Positions 6,826 through 15,807 of a stretch of 39,638 nt of DNA are shown here, piece by piece; position 1 is the stretch's first letter, and the number at the start of each line of letters is the position of its first letter. Both the position numbers and the translations under genes were made by a program. The stretch is from the NCBI GenBank assembly GCA_015056315.1, contig SVGN01000023.1, forward strand, positions 1-39,638, in the 5' to 3' direction. Below the pieces are notes generated by a model that saw only the letters and a list, made by a program, of their open reading frames with translations, ran no database searches and was not told the origin of the DNA. The stretch comes from Clostridiales bacterium (lineage in GTDB: Bacteria > Bacillota > Clostridia > Christensenellales > Aristaeellaceae).

Positions 6826-9072
6826 ATGGTTGCACAGGTCGTGGTGGATGTTGTCCATTCCAATGTAGCCAAGCCCTTTTCCTACCTGATCCCCGAGGGG
6901 ATGGAGCCGGTGGTCGGCTCCCGGGTAACGGTACCTCTTGGCAGGCGCACCGTGGATGGCTTCGTGGTGGGGCTGGCGGATGAAAATCAGCTGGATTGCC
7001 CGCCGGAGAAGCTGCGCCCCATCAGCAAAATGCTGGATGAATACCCGGCCCTGCTGCCTGCCATGTTGGAGCTGGCCCGGGAGATCGCCGGGGAGACCCA
7101 CTGCCCCCTTTCCGAAGCCCTGCGGCTGATGCTGCCCGCCGCCATGCGCACCGGGCGCATCAAGCAGAAGCAGGAGACCTGCGTTACCCTTACCTGCGCC
7201 GATGCAGAGGCGGAGGCGGTCAAGATGAAGCGGGCCCCCAAACGGGCCATGCTGCTGCGCCTGCTGGCGGATGGTCGCACCCGCAGCCTTGCGGAACTTT
7301 CCCAGCTGGTGAAGGATCCCCGGGAGAGCCTGAAGGCGCTGGAGGAAGCCGGGCTGGTACGCCTGAGCCAGCGGGAGGTGTTCCGCTCTCCCTACGGCGA
7401 GGAGGATGAAAAGCCCAGCACACAGCCGCCCCTGACCCCCGGCCAGCAGGAAGCGCTTGACAGCATGCTGCCTGCCATGGAAAGAGGCGAGGGCGCTTTC
7501 CTGCTCCACGGCGTTACCGGCAGCGGCAAAACAGAGGTCTATCTGGCTATGGCCAGCCGTGCGCTGGAGATGGGCAAGGGAGCCATCATCCTTGTACCGG
7601 AGATCGCCCTTACGCCCCAAATGGTGCGCTGGTTCCGCAGCCGCTTCGGCCCTGCTACGGCGGTGCTGCATTCCCGCCTGACCGATGGCCAGCGCTACGA
7701 TGAATGGCGGCGCATCCGTCTGGGCGATGCCCGCATCGTGGTGGGTGCCCGCAGCGCCATTTTTGCCCCCGTGGAGGATCTGGGCCTGATCGTGATCGAC
7801 GAGGAACACGAGCAGACCTACCTGAGCGATAAACACCCCCGCTACGATGCCCGCCGGGTGGCCCACAGCCGCTGCCGCCGGGAGGGAGCCACGCTGGTGC
7901 TCTCCAGCGCAACGCCCAGCATCCTGTCCTTTGCCATGGCCCGCCGCGGCGATTACACCCTTGTGGAAATGCCCAAGCGTGTGGCGGACCGCCCCCTGCC
8001 TGCGGTCACCATCGTGGATATGCGCAAGGAGCTGGAGGCGGGCAACCGCAGCATCTTCAGCGCGCTGCTCATTCAGAAGCTCCGGGAGTGCCTGGACAGC
8101 GGCCAGCAGGCCATGCTGTTTCTCAACCGCAGAGGCTTCCACACCTTTGTCAGCTGCCGCAGCTGCGGCTATGTGGTCAAGTGCGATGCCTGCGATGTGA
8201 GCATGACCCTGCACCGGGATGCCAACGACCCCGCCGCCGACCGGCTCCGCTGCCACCTGTGCGGCGCGGAACGCGTACCGCCGGAGACCTGCCCCGAATG
8301 CGGCAGCAAGTACATCCGTTTCTTCGGCAGCGGCACCCAGCGGGTGGAGGAGGAGATGCACAAGCTCTTCCCCGGCGTGCCCACCGTGCGGATGGATATC
8401 GATACCACCAAGGGCAGGGATGCCCATGCCCGCCTGTTGGACGATTTTGGCAAGGGCCGCGCCAAGGTGCTCATCGGCACCCAGATGATCGCCAAGGGGC
8501 TGGATTTTCCCAACGTGACGCTGGTGGGCGTGGTGGCTGCCGATATGACGCTGAACCTGCCCGACTACCGTGCCCGGGAGCGCACCTTCCAGCTGCTTAC
8601 CCAGGTGGCGGGTCGTGCAGGCAGAGCGCAGACCCCCGGTCAGGTGGTCATCCAGACATACAAGCCGGAGGATGCCTGCATACAGACCGCCGCCCAGCAG
8701 GATTACCGTGCCTTTTTCGAAATGGAGTTCTCCCGCAGGCGCACCGGCCTTTACCCGCCCTTTACCCTGCTGGCCCGCCTTTTGGTGGAAAGCGCCAACG
8801 AGATGGAAGCCCAGCAGATGAACGAACGGCTCTACGATACCCTGCAGACCTATCTGATAAGCCATCCCCTGCAAAAGAAGCGCACCCTGATGGTGCGTGC
8901 GGATGCGGCTCCGGTCAAGCGCATCCGGGGGCAGTACCGTTACCATGTACTGCTGAAGCTGTTCGACCACCCGGATGCCTCGCCGCTGCTGAGCCTGCTC
9001 AGCGAGTTGACCAGCCTGAGCGACGAGCGCTGCAAGATCTATTGCGAAGTAAACCCCGCTACCATGATGTAA
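6826..9072 (+). CDS. priA: Primosomal replication restart helicase PriA
   Basis: The protein has 748 residues, typical of PriA. It reloads the replicative helicase at stalled forks. The N-terminal 3'-DNA-end binding domain opens with VAQVVVDVVHSNVAKPFSYLIP. The helicase motif I is GVTGSGKT (229-236), motif II is DEEH (325-328), and motif VI is QVAGRAGRA. Between the helicase lobes sit paired cysteines from CRSC (444-447) to CPEC near 489, which bind two zinc ions. GSGTQRVEEE follows. The ATG lies after AAGGAGGAG, 21 nt past the dacF stop. It stands next to def and fmt, the common Firmicutes order. Confidence 0.97.
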   Translation: MVAQVVVDVVHSNVAKPFSYLIPEGMEPVVGSRVTVPLGRRTVDGFVVGLADENQLDCPPEKLRPISKMLDEYPALLPAMLELAREIAGETHCPLSEALRLMLPAAMRTGRIKQKQETCVTLTCADAEAEAVKMKRAPKRAMLLRLLADGRTRSLAELSQLVKDPRESLKALEEAGLVRLSQREVFRSPYGEEDEKPSTQPPLTPGQQEALDSMLPAMERGEGAFLLHGVTGSGKTEVYLAMASRALEMGKGAIILVPEIALTPQMVRWFRSRFGPATAVLHSRLTDGQRYDEWRRIRLGDARIVVGARSAIFAPVEDLGLIVIDEEHEQTYLSDKHPRYDARRVAHSRCRREGATLVLSSATPSILSFAMARRGDYTLVEMPKRVADRPLPAVTIVDMRKELEAGNRSIFSALLIQKLRECLDSGQQAMLFLNRRGFHTFVSCRSCGYVVKCDACDVSMTLHRDANDPAADRLRCHLCGAERVPPETCPECGSKYIRFFGSGTQRVEEEMHKLFPGVPTVRMDIDTTKGRDAHARLLDDFGKGRAKVLIGTQMIAKGLDFPNVTLVGVVAADMTLNLPDYRARERTFQLLTQVAGRAGRAQTPGQVVIQTYKPEDACIQTAAQQDYRAFFEMEFSRRRTGLYPPFTLLARLLVESANEMEAQQMNERLYDTLQTYLISHPLQKKRTLMVRADAAPVKRIRGQYRYHVLLKLFDHPDASPLLSLLSELTSLSDERCKIYCEVNPATMM

Positions 9073-9099
9073 GCGAATGTCTGAAAGGAGCATGTTCCC

Positions 9100-9609
9100 A
9101 TGGCAATCAGAAAGATCGTAGAAATCGGCGATGATAAGCTGCGCAAGGTGTGCAAGCCCGTAGAAAAGTTCGACAAGCGGCTCAAGGCGCTGCTGGATGA
9201 TATGGCAGATACCATGTACAAGGCCGAGGGCGTCGGCCTGGCGGGCCCCCAGGTGGGCATCCTGCGCCGTGTGGCGGTCATCGATGTGGGCGAGGGCCTG
9301 TTCAAACTGGTCAACCCCGTCATCGTGGAGACCGAAGGCGAGCAGACCGGTCTGGAGGGCTGCCTCAGCGTGCCCGGCCGCCGCGGTGAGGTGACCCGCC
9401 CCAACATCGTTACCGTACAGTATCAGGATGAGAACGGCGAGCCGGTCACCCTGCGCACCAGCGAGTTTTTTGCCCGCGCCGTGTGCCATGAGCTGGATCA
9501 CCTGGACGGCGTGCTCTACATCGATAAGATGAACCGCGAGATCAGCGATGAAGAGTACGAAGAAATGATGGAAGAGGACGAAGAGTACGACGAGGAGGAC
9601 GACCAATGA
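9100..9609 (+). CDS. def: Peptide deformylase
   Basis: The 169-residue enzyme removes the formyl group from the N-terminal methionine of new proteins. All three family motifs are present: GVGLAGPQ (44-51), EGCLS (86-90, Cys88 as metal ligand) and HELDH (130-134, His130 and His134 as ligands, Glu131 catalytic). Residues 149-169 form a very acidic tail made almost only of Glu, Asp, Tyr and Met, which many deformylases lack; several of its GAG GAG GAC codons also serve as the Shine-Dalgarno sequence for the next gene. The start ATG has AAAGGAG ten nucleotides upstream, and the stop overlaps the fmt start by four bases. Confidence 0.97.
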   Translation: MAIRKIVEIGDDKLRKVCKPVEKFDKRLKALLDDMADTMYKAEGVGLAGPQVGILRRVAVIDVGEGLFKLVNPVIVETEGEQTGLEGCLSVPGRRGEVTRPNIVTVQYQDENGEPVTLRTSEFFARAVCHELDHLDGVLYIDKMNREISDEEYEEMMEEDEEYDEEDDQ

Positions 9610-10538
9610 GGATCGTTTTCATGGGCACGCCCGATTTTGCCGTGCCCTCCCTACGCGCCCTTGCGGGCAGCGGCCACCAAGTGGTGGGCGTGTTCACCCA
9701 GCCCGACCGCCCCAAGGGCCGCGGCGGCAAGGTGCAGATGAGCCCTGTAAAGGAAGTGGCGCTGGAGTACGGCATCCCTGTGTTCCAGCCCCAGCGCATC
9801 CGTGTGGATGGTCTTGAAGACCTGAAGGCCCTGGCCCCCGACCTGTGCGTAACAGCTGCCTTTGGCCAGATCCTCTCGCAGGAGGTGCTGGATGTGCCCA
9901 GGCTGGGCACCGTCAATGTGCATGCCTCCCTGCTGCCCCGCCACCGTGGTGCAGGCCCCATCCAGTGGGCCATGCTCAGCGGCGACCCGGTCACCGGTGT
10001 TACCACCATGCTCACCGATGCGGGCATCGATACCGGCGATATGCTGCTCAAGACCGAAGTGACCATCGGCGAAGAAGAGACCGCCGGTGAACTGACCGAC
10101 CGCCTTGCTGCCGCAGGGGCCCAGCTGCTGCTGGAGACCCTCTCCCGCATCGAGGCCGGCGACTGCCCCCGCCAGAAGCAGGAGGAAAGCCTTGCCACCT
10201 ACGACCCCAAGGTGACCAAGGAGCTGGGTCAGCTGAATTTTACCGAGACCACCCGGCAGTGCCTGCTGCGTGTGCGGGCCATGAGTCCCTGGCCCTGCGC
10301 CTATGCGCCGGTGCAGAACGGTGTGCTCAAGGTATGGCGCGCCCGTACCGCTGAGGGGAAGGGGACCCCCGGGCAGGTGCTCCGTGCGGGCAAGACCGGG
10401 CTGGTGGTCGCCACCGGCGACGGCGCTATGGAGCTGTGCGAGATCCAGGCTCCCAACGCCAAGCGTATGGAGGCCAAGGCCTATCTGCTGGGCCACCCCA
10501 TTACCGAAGGTATTTTGCTGAGTGAGGTAACGTTATGA
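9606..10538 (+). CDS. fmt: Methionyl-tRNA formyltransferase
   Basis: This 310-residue enzyme formylates initiator Met-tRNA with 10-formyl-tetrahydrofolate. The N-terminal formyltransferase domain starts MRIVFMGTPDFAVPSL. The catalytic Asn104 and His106 lie in VNVHASLLPRHRGAGPI (to 119), and Asp142 in TDAGIDTGD completes the Asn-His-Asp set. A C-terminal OB-like tRNA-binding domain follows (about 205-310). It overlaps def by ATGA; def removes what fmt adds, so the pairing is functional. It also overlaps rsmB by ATGA. The DUF116 and zinc protease genes often found between fmt and rsmB in clostridia are absent. Confidence 0.97.
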   Translation: MRIVFMGTPDFAVPSLRALAGSGHQVVGVFTQPDRPKGRGGKVQMSPVKEVALEYGIPVFQPQRIRVDGLEDLKALAPDLCVTAAFGQILSQEVLDVPRLGTVNVHASLLPRHRGAGPIQWAMLSGDPVTGVTTMLTDAGIDTGDMLLKTEVTIGEEETAGELTDRLAAAGAQLLLETLSRIEAGDCPRQKQEESLATYDPKVTKELGQLNFTETTRQCLLRVRAMSPWPCAYAPVQNGVLKVWRARTAEGKGTPGQVLRAGKTGLVVATGDGAMELCEIQAPNAKRMEAKAYLLGHPITEGILLSEVTL

Positions 10539-12112
10539 GCGATGAGAAGAAGACGTTAAGGCCCCAGGGGCGTGCCTTCGGTAAGGAGCGCCCCGGCGGT
10601 TTCCGCAAAAGCAGAGATAACAGCAGCCGTTCCTTTGGCGACAAGCGCACCGGCGGCTGGAAGAAGAGCGGCGGCAACGATCGCCGCAGCGGCTACAAGG
10701 GCAGCGGCCCCCGCACCGGTGCGCCCAGAGGTACCGACCGGCAGCGCACCGCTCCCGCCGAGAACACGCCCAACACCACCCCCGCCCGCAAGCTGGCGCT
10801 GGAGGTGCTGTGCGATGTGCACCAGAAGGGCGCATATGCCAACCTGAGTCTCAACGAGAAGCTGCAGGCCGCCCGCCAGCTGAAGATAGAGGATCGCCGC
10901 CTGGCCACCGGACTGGTCTATGGCGTGCTGGAGAACCAGATCCGCATCGATCATGCCCTCAAGGGCTTTATTGCCCATCAGGTCAAAGAGCCTGCCCAGA
11001 CCGATATCCTGCGCATGGGTGCGTACCAGATCCTGTTCCTGGATCGGGTGCCCGACCGTGCCGCCGTGGATGAGGCCGTCAAGCTGACCCGTGCCATGGG
11101 CATGGAAAGCTCCACCGGCTTTGTGAATGCGGTTCTGCGCAACCTTGCCCGCCAGAAGGACGAGCTCAAGTGGCCCGCCCGTGAAGAGGATCTGCGCAAC
11201 TACCTGCATGTGATGACCTCCACGCCCCTCTGGCTGGTGGATCGCCTCATTGCCGATTACGGCGAGGAGGAAGCCGAAAAGATCCTCTCCCACCGGGAGG
11301 AGACCCCCTGCCTGACGGTTCGCCCCAACCTGCATACCTCCGGCGATGAGGAGCTGATCCGCATGCTGGAAGAGAAGCAGATCAAGTGGCACCGCGGCGC
11401 AGCGCCGCACGCCTTCCTGCTGGAGGGCATCAGCGAGCTCACCTACGATCAGGACTACCGCAACGGCAAGTACTCCGTGCAGGGGCAGAGCTCCATGCTG
11501 GCGGCGGAGGCGGTACAGGCCAAGCCCGGCATGCGCATCCTGGATGCCTGCGCAGCCCCCGGCGGCAAGTCTGCCTACCTGTGCGAGACCATGCAGCTGA
11601 CGGGTCGTGTCTTTGCCTGGGAGCTGCACGAGACCCGCGCCCTGCTGCTGGATGCGGTCAAGCGTCGCCTCAGGCTGGAGAATCTGCGCATCGCCGTGCG
11701 CGATGCCACCCAGCCCATGCAGGATTGGGAAAGCACGCTGGATGCGGTGCTGCTGGATGCTCCCTGCAGCGGCACCGGCGTAGTCACCCAGAAGCCGGAT
11801 ATCAAACAGCGCCTCAAGGCAGAGGATATCCCTGCCATTGCCGAGACGCAGAAAAAGCTGCTGGATACCCTCTCTGCCTATGTAAAGGTGGGCGGTACGC
11901 TGGTGTACTCCACCTGCTCCATCCTGCCGGAGGAAAACGCATTGCAGGTCAAGGCCTTCCTGGAGCGCCACCCCAACTTTGCCCTGGAGCCCCTGCCCGC
12001 CAGCTTCCCCCAGGAGCTGCGCAGCCGTCAGGGTGAGCACGGCCTGCAGCTGCAGGCGTACCGGGATGGGGTAGAGGGCTTCTTCATTGCCCGTATGCGG
12101 AGGGTGCGCTGA
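10535..12112 (+). CDS. rsmB: 16S rRNA cytosine-967 C5-methyltransferase RsmB with basic N-terminal extension
   Basis: The protein has 525 residues against about 430-450 for the family. The extra length is a disordered head (about 1-85) rich in Gly, Arg, Lys, Ser and Pro with RRSGYKGSGPR-type stretches, probably RNA-binding. Then come the NusB-like domain (about 86-225) and the SAM methyltransferase: motif I ILDACAAPGGKS (335-346), motif IV DAPCSGTG with Cys411, and motif VI YSTCS with catalytic Cys461. It makes m5C967 in 16S rRNA. Start and stop overlap fmt (4 bases) and rlmN (1 base). The Shine-Dalgarno of this start is weak (GAGG), suggesting coupling to fmt translation. Confidence 0.95.
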   Translation: MSDEKKTLRPQGRAFGKERPGGFRKSRDNSSRSFGDKRTGGWKKSGGNDRRSGYKGSGPRTGAPRGTDRQRTAPAENTPNTTPARKLALEVLCDVHQKGAYANLSLNEKLQAARQLKIEDRRLATGLVYGVLENQIRIDHALKGFIAHQVKEPAQTDILRMGAYQILFLDRVPDRAAVDEAVKLTRAMGMESSTGFVNAVLRNLARQKDELKWPAREEDLRNYLHVMTSTPLWLVDRLIADYGEEEAEKILSHREETPCLTVRPNLHTSGDEELIRMLEEKQIKWHRGAAPHAFLLEGISELTYDQDYRNGKYSVQGQSSMLAAEAVQAKPGMRILDACAAPGGKSAYLCETMQLTGRVFAWELHETRALLLDAVKRRLRLENLRIAVRDATQPMQDWESTLDAVLLDAPCSGTGVVTQKPDIKQRLKAEDIPAIAETQKKLLDTLSAYVKVGGTLVYSTCSILPEENALQVKAFLERHPNFALEPLPASFPQELRSRQGEHGLQLQAYRDGVEGFFIARMRRVR

Positions 12113-13155
12113 TGAGCGATAAGCATGTACTTCTGGGCATGGATCAGGGGCAGCTGAAGGAACTGTTCAAGGCCCTGGGCCAGCCCGCCTTCCGTGCCGG
12201 GCAGGTACAGGCATGGCTCAACAAAGGCGTACCCTTTGAGGAGATGACCAACCTGCCCAAGGCCCTCAGGGAGAGCCTCCGGGAAAACTGTGTGGATCTG
12301 CCCATGAGCATCCACCAGAGCTTTCCCTCCCGCAAGGATGATACCGTCAAGTTTCTCTTTTCCTGTGTGGACGGCAACATCATCGAGGGCGTGCTGATGC
12401 ACTACCACTACGGCTACTCCCTGTGCATCTCCACGCAGGTGGGCTGCAAAATGGGCTGTGCCTTCTGCGCCAGCACCCTCAGCGGCTGCGTGCGCAACCT
12501 GACGGCGGCGGAGATGCTCTCTCAGGTGCTGCTGGCCAACCGCTTCCTTGGCGACAGGGGGCATGTGGGCCACATCGTGCTCATGGGCAGCGGCGAGCCG
12601 CTGGATAACTACGAAAACACTGTGGCCTTCCTCCGGCTGGTGAACGCAGAGGATGGCCTCAACATCAGCCTGCGCAACATTTCGCTGAGCACCTGCGGCC
12701 TCGTGCCTCAGATGGAGCGCCTCTCCCAGGAGGGGCTGCCGGTAACGCTGAGCATCTCGCTGCATGCGCCCAACGACCAGATCCGCAGGCAGATCATGCC
12801 GGTGGCCAACACCTACGCCATCGACGAGCTGATGGATACGGTGCGCGCCTATGTGCGCAAGACCGGCCGGCGCGTGGTCTTTGAGTATGCGCTGATCGAT
12901 CAGCTCAACAGCCGCCCGGAGCATGCCAGAGAGCTGGCAAAGCTGGTCAGCGGCCTGCAATGCCATGTCAACCTGATCCCCCTCAACCATGTGGATGAGC
13001 GCAGCCTGCGTCCCGCCGCCCCGGAGGCAGTGCAGCTCTTCCTTAAAACGCTGGAGGAAAAGCATGTATCCGCCACCATCCGCCGGGAAATGGGGTCGGA
13101 TATCGGCGGTGCCTGCGGCCAGCTGCGCCGCAGCGTGCTGGAGGGCAAAGGCTGA
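12112..13155 (+). CDS. rlmN: Dual-specificity rRNA/tRNA adenine C2-methyltransferase RlmN (radical SAM)
   Basis: This 347-residue radical SAM enzyme methylates C2 of A2503 in 23S rRNA and of A37 in some tRNAs. The 4Fe-4S cluster cysteines are in GCKMGCAFC (Cys112, 116, 119). The MGSGEPLDNYENT segment is the SAM-binding GEP motif. Cys335 in DIGGACGQLR is the C-terminal cysteine that forms the protein-RNA crosslink, with its partner further upstream; this and the shape of the ends favour RlmN over Cfr. The ATG overlaps the rsmB stop in TGATGA and has GGAGG eight nucleotides upstream. Confidence 0.96.
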   Translation: MSDKHVLLGMDQGQLKELFKALGQPAFRAGQVQAWLNKGVPFEEMTNLPKALRESLRENCVDLPMSIHQSFPSRKDDTVKFLFSCVDGNIIEGVLMHYHYGYSLCISTQVGCKMGCAFCASTLSGCVRNLTAAEMLSQVLLANRFLGDRGHVGHIVLMGSGEPLDNYENTVAFLRLVNAEDGLNISLRNISLSTCGLVPQMERLSQEGLPVTLSISLHAPNDQIRRQIMPVANTYAIDELMDTVRAYVRKTGRRVVFEYALIDQLNSRPEHARELAKLVSGLQCHVNLIPLNHVDERSLRPAAPEAVQLFLKTLEEKHVSATIRREMGSDIGGACGQLRRSVLEGKG

Positions 13156-13212
13156 TCCCGGTTTTTCGACTACTACAGAATCTCCGCTTCGGCGGGTAAA
13201 GGAGCGATTCGT

Positions 13213-13923
13213 ATGCGGGTATGTCATCGCACGCATCAGGGCCTGGTAAGGGCCAGCAATCAGGACAGCTGGCTGGCGGAGGCCTCCTTGTTCGGCGTAG
13301 CGGACGGTATGGGCGGTCATCGCGGAGGCGAGACAGCCAGCCGGGTGGCGCTTGAGGTGTTCAAGAACGCCATCGGCAAGAAAAAGCCCGCAGCCGATGC
13401 CATCCGCAGAGCGGTGGAGGCCGCCAACCGCCGTGTGTACGATATGGCGCAGCAGGATGAAAACCTGCAGGGCATGGGCACCACCATGAGCATGGTGTGG
13501 CTCGGCAAAGACAAGGCCGTTATCGCTCACGTGGGCGACAGCCGCGTTTACCGCCTGCGGGGCGGTGAGCTTACCCAGTTGACCGACGACCACAGCTTTG
13601 TGGCAGAACTGGTGCGCAACCATATCATTACGCCGGAAATGGCCAAGACCCACCCCAACCGCAACATCATTACCCGTGCCGTGGGCGTGGATCCCATGGT
13701 GGAGGTGGATGTGCTGGAGGAGGAGATCCGCGAGGGCGACCTGTGGCTCATCTGCTCCGACGGCCTCCACGGCATGGTGGAGGATGCGGAGATCCAAAAG
13801 ACCCTTACCGGTATGGAGCTGGAGGAGGCCGCCGAGCATCTGCTGACCCGTGCCCTGGAGGGCGGCGGCTACGATAACGTAACCCTTGTGCTCATCAGCC
13901 ATGGGGAGGTGAATGCCAAATGA
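13213..13923 (+). CDS. prpC: PP2C-type serine/threonine protein phosphatase (Stp/PrpC)
   Basis: The 236-residue protein has the full PPM phosphatase pattern: RASNQDSW with Asp18, GVADGMGGHRGG (metal-binding Asp31), HVGDSRVYRLRGGELTQLTDDHS, ICSDGL and the final GGGYDNVT. It reverses phosphorylation by the PASTA kinase encoded next, with which it overlaps by four bases, and so helps to set cell-wall and translation signalling. The ATG at 13213 follows AAAGGAGCG. The 57-nt gap from rlmN holds a small CCGC-TTCG-GCGG hairpin just before this ribosome site. Confidence 0.95.
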   Translation: MRVCHRTHQGLVRASNQDSWLAEASLFGVADGMGGHRGGETASRVALEVFKNAIGKKKPAADAIRRAVEAANRRVYDMAQQDENLQGMGTTMSMVWLGKDKAVIAHVGDSRVYRLRGGELTQLTDDHSFVAELVRNHIITPEMAKTHPNRNIITRAVGVDPMVEVDVLEEEIREGDLWLICSDGLHGMVEDAEIQKTLTGMELEEAAEHLLTRALEGGGYDNVTLVLISHGEVNAK

Positions 13924-15794
13924 TGAAGGGAATGGTGTTCGCCGAGCGCTACAAGCTGGAGGAGTTCATCGGCCAGGGCGGTATGTCGCTGGTCTACCGG
14001 GCGGTGGATATCCGCACCGGGCACAGTGTAGCGGTCAAGATCCTCAAAAGCGAATACAACAGCGATAAGGAATTCCTCGAGCGTTTCCAGCGGGAGGCTC
14101 AGGCCGCCAGCCTGATGAGCCACCACAACATCGTCAACCTGCTGGATGTGGGCGTGGAGGGCGAGTTCCGCTATCTGGTGCTGGAATATGTAAGCGGCAA
14201 TACCCTCAAGGATATCATCCGCCAGCGGGGCAGGCTCAATTCTGCCACCGCCATCCAGGTAACGGTGCGCATCCTCAGTGCGCTGCAGCATGCCCATGAT
14301 AACGGCATCATCCACCGGGATATCAAGCCCCAGAACGTGCTCATCCACTCCGACGGTCATGTAAAGGTAGCAGACTTCGGCATCGCCCGCATGACCAACG
14401 CCTTTACCATCTCCAAGGGCGATACGGTGGTGGGCTCCGTGCATTATTCCTCCCCCGAGCAGGCCACCGGCAGCGTGGTGGAGGCCACCAGCGATATCTA
14501 CTCCACCGGCGTGGTGCTCTACGAAATGCTTACCGGGCGTGTGCCCTTCGTGGGTGATACCCCCGTGGCGGTGGCCATGCAGCACATCAACGATGCGCCC
14601 CCGCAGGTGATCGAGCTGGCCCCCGAGACCCCGCCCGCCGTCATTGCCGTACTGATGAAGGCACTGGCCAAATCTCCCGCGGATCGCTACCAGACCGCCC
14701 GCGATATGGCCGATGCCCTGCTCAAGGCCAAGGAGGGCATCATGGATCCCTCCGCTGCCAATGCGGCGGCTCAGCTCTATGCGCCGCCCCAGCCCCAGCA
14801 GGAGCAGCCCAAGGTAAAGCCCCGCCAGCAGACCCAGACCATGGGCAAGAAACGCCTGAGCCGCAAGCAGCGCAAGACCATCGTGGCTACCTGTGCCATG
14901 CTGGCCATCGTGGTGGCTATGCTGGTGGTGGGCACCATCAATGTGTACCGCAGTGTGCTCAGCAGCACCAGCGCCCCGGATGTGATCGGCCTTACCCGGG
15001 AGGAGGCCGCCGCCTACGCAAAGCGCAACGGCCTGAACCTGCAGGAGAAGGAGCTGAGCCATGCCACCATCCCCTCCGGCAGCGTGATCGATCAGCTGCC
15101 CGAGCCGGATACCCAGATGCGCAAGGGCGACAGCCTGCTCATTACCGTGAGCACCGGCCCCCAGAGCTATGTACTGCCCAATGCGGTGGGCAGCACGTAC
15201 GAGGAAGCCACCGTGGCCTTGCAGAACATGGGCTTTACGGTGGTGGTCATCCGCACCAGCTCGCAGGAGCCGGTGGGCAAGGTGCTGGCCCAGAACCCGG
15301 AGGCGGGCGGCAGCTATGCTGCGGGGCAGAGCGTGGAGCTTACCATCTCCGGCGGCAGCACCATGGTGCCCGATGCCTCCGGCAAGACCCTGGAGGAAGC
15401 CACCGCCATGCTGCTGGAAAACAGCCTGACCGTTGCCACGCCCCAGTACCGGGAGGTGCTGGATAAGAAACAGGTGGGCACGGTGATCTCTCAGGAGCCC
15501 GCTGCCGGTACCCTCGTGGTGATCGATGCCCCGGTAACGCTGACCATCGCCAAGGCTGCCAAGCCCTACAGAGGCGAACTGTATGTGGAGCTGCCCCGCT
15601 CCGACCGGGATCGGGAGCTGCTGGTGATGCTGGTGGAGAACGGCAACGAGGTGGAGCAGTACCGGGTGGTACACAGCCCCAGCGAGACCAGTGTGGTGGT
15701 CATTCCCGTAGCATCCGACTACAGCGGTACCATGATGTGCCGCATCTATCTGGATAACATTCTGTATACCGAAATGGAAGCAACCTTGCAGTAG
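13920..15794 (+). CDS. prkC: PASTA-domain serine/threonine protein kinase (PrkC/StkP type)
   Basis: The protein has 624 residues. The kinase domain (about 10-275) shows the glycine loop GQGGMSLVYRA, Lys40 in AVKIL, HRDIKPQN (132-139, catalytic Asp134), DFGIAR (152-157) and the SSPEQATG activation segment. A linker rich in Pro and Gln, then a basic stretch, precede one transmembrane helix at about 319-342. Outside the cell are three PASTA repeats (about 353-415, 417-479, 480-545), which sense peptidoglycan fragments, and a further C-terminal beta domain of about 75 residues. PASTA kinases act in growth, wall synthesis and germination. GGGGAGG precedes the ATG. Gene order phosphatase-kinase-rsgA-rpe is the standard one. 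Confidence 0.96.
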   Translation: MMKGMVFAERYKLEEFIGQGGMSLVYRAVDIRTGHSVAVKILKSEYNSDKEFLERFQREAQAASLMSHHNIVNLLDVGVEGEFRYLVLEYVSGNTLKDIIRQRGRLNSATAIQVTVRILSALQHAHDNGIIHRDIKPQNVLIHSDGHVKVADFGIARMTNAFTISKGDTVVGSVHYSSPEQATGSVVEATSDIYSTGVVLYEMLTGRVPFVGDTPVAVAMQHINDAPPQVIELAPETPPAVIAVLMKALAKSPADRYQTARDMADALLKAKEGIMDPSAANAAAQLYAPPQPQQEQPKVKPRQQTQTMGKKRLSRKQRKTIVATCAMLAIVVAMLVVGTINVYRSVLSSTSAPDVIGLTREEAAAYAKRNGLNLQEKELSHATIPSGSVIDQLPEPDTQMRKGDSLLITVSTGPQSYVLPNAVGSTYEEATVALQNMGFTVVVIRTSSQEPVGKVLAQNPEAGGSYAAGQSVELTISGGSTMVPDASGKTLEEATAMLLENSLTVATPQYREVLDKKQVGTVISQEPAAGTLVVIDAPVTLTIAKAAKPYRGELYVELPRSDRDRELLVMLVENGNEVEQYRVVHSPSETSVVVIPVASDYSGTMMCRIYLDNILYTEMEATLQ

Positions 15795-15807
15795 GAGGGA
15801 AAAGCCC

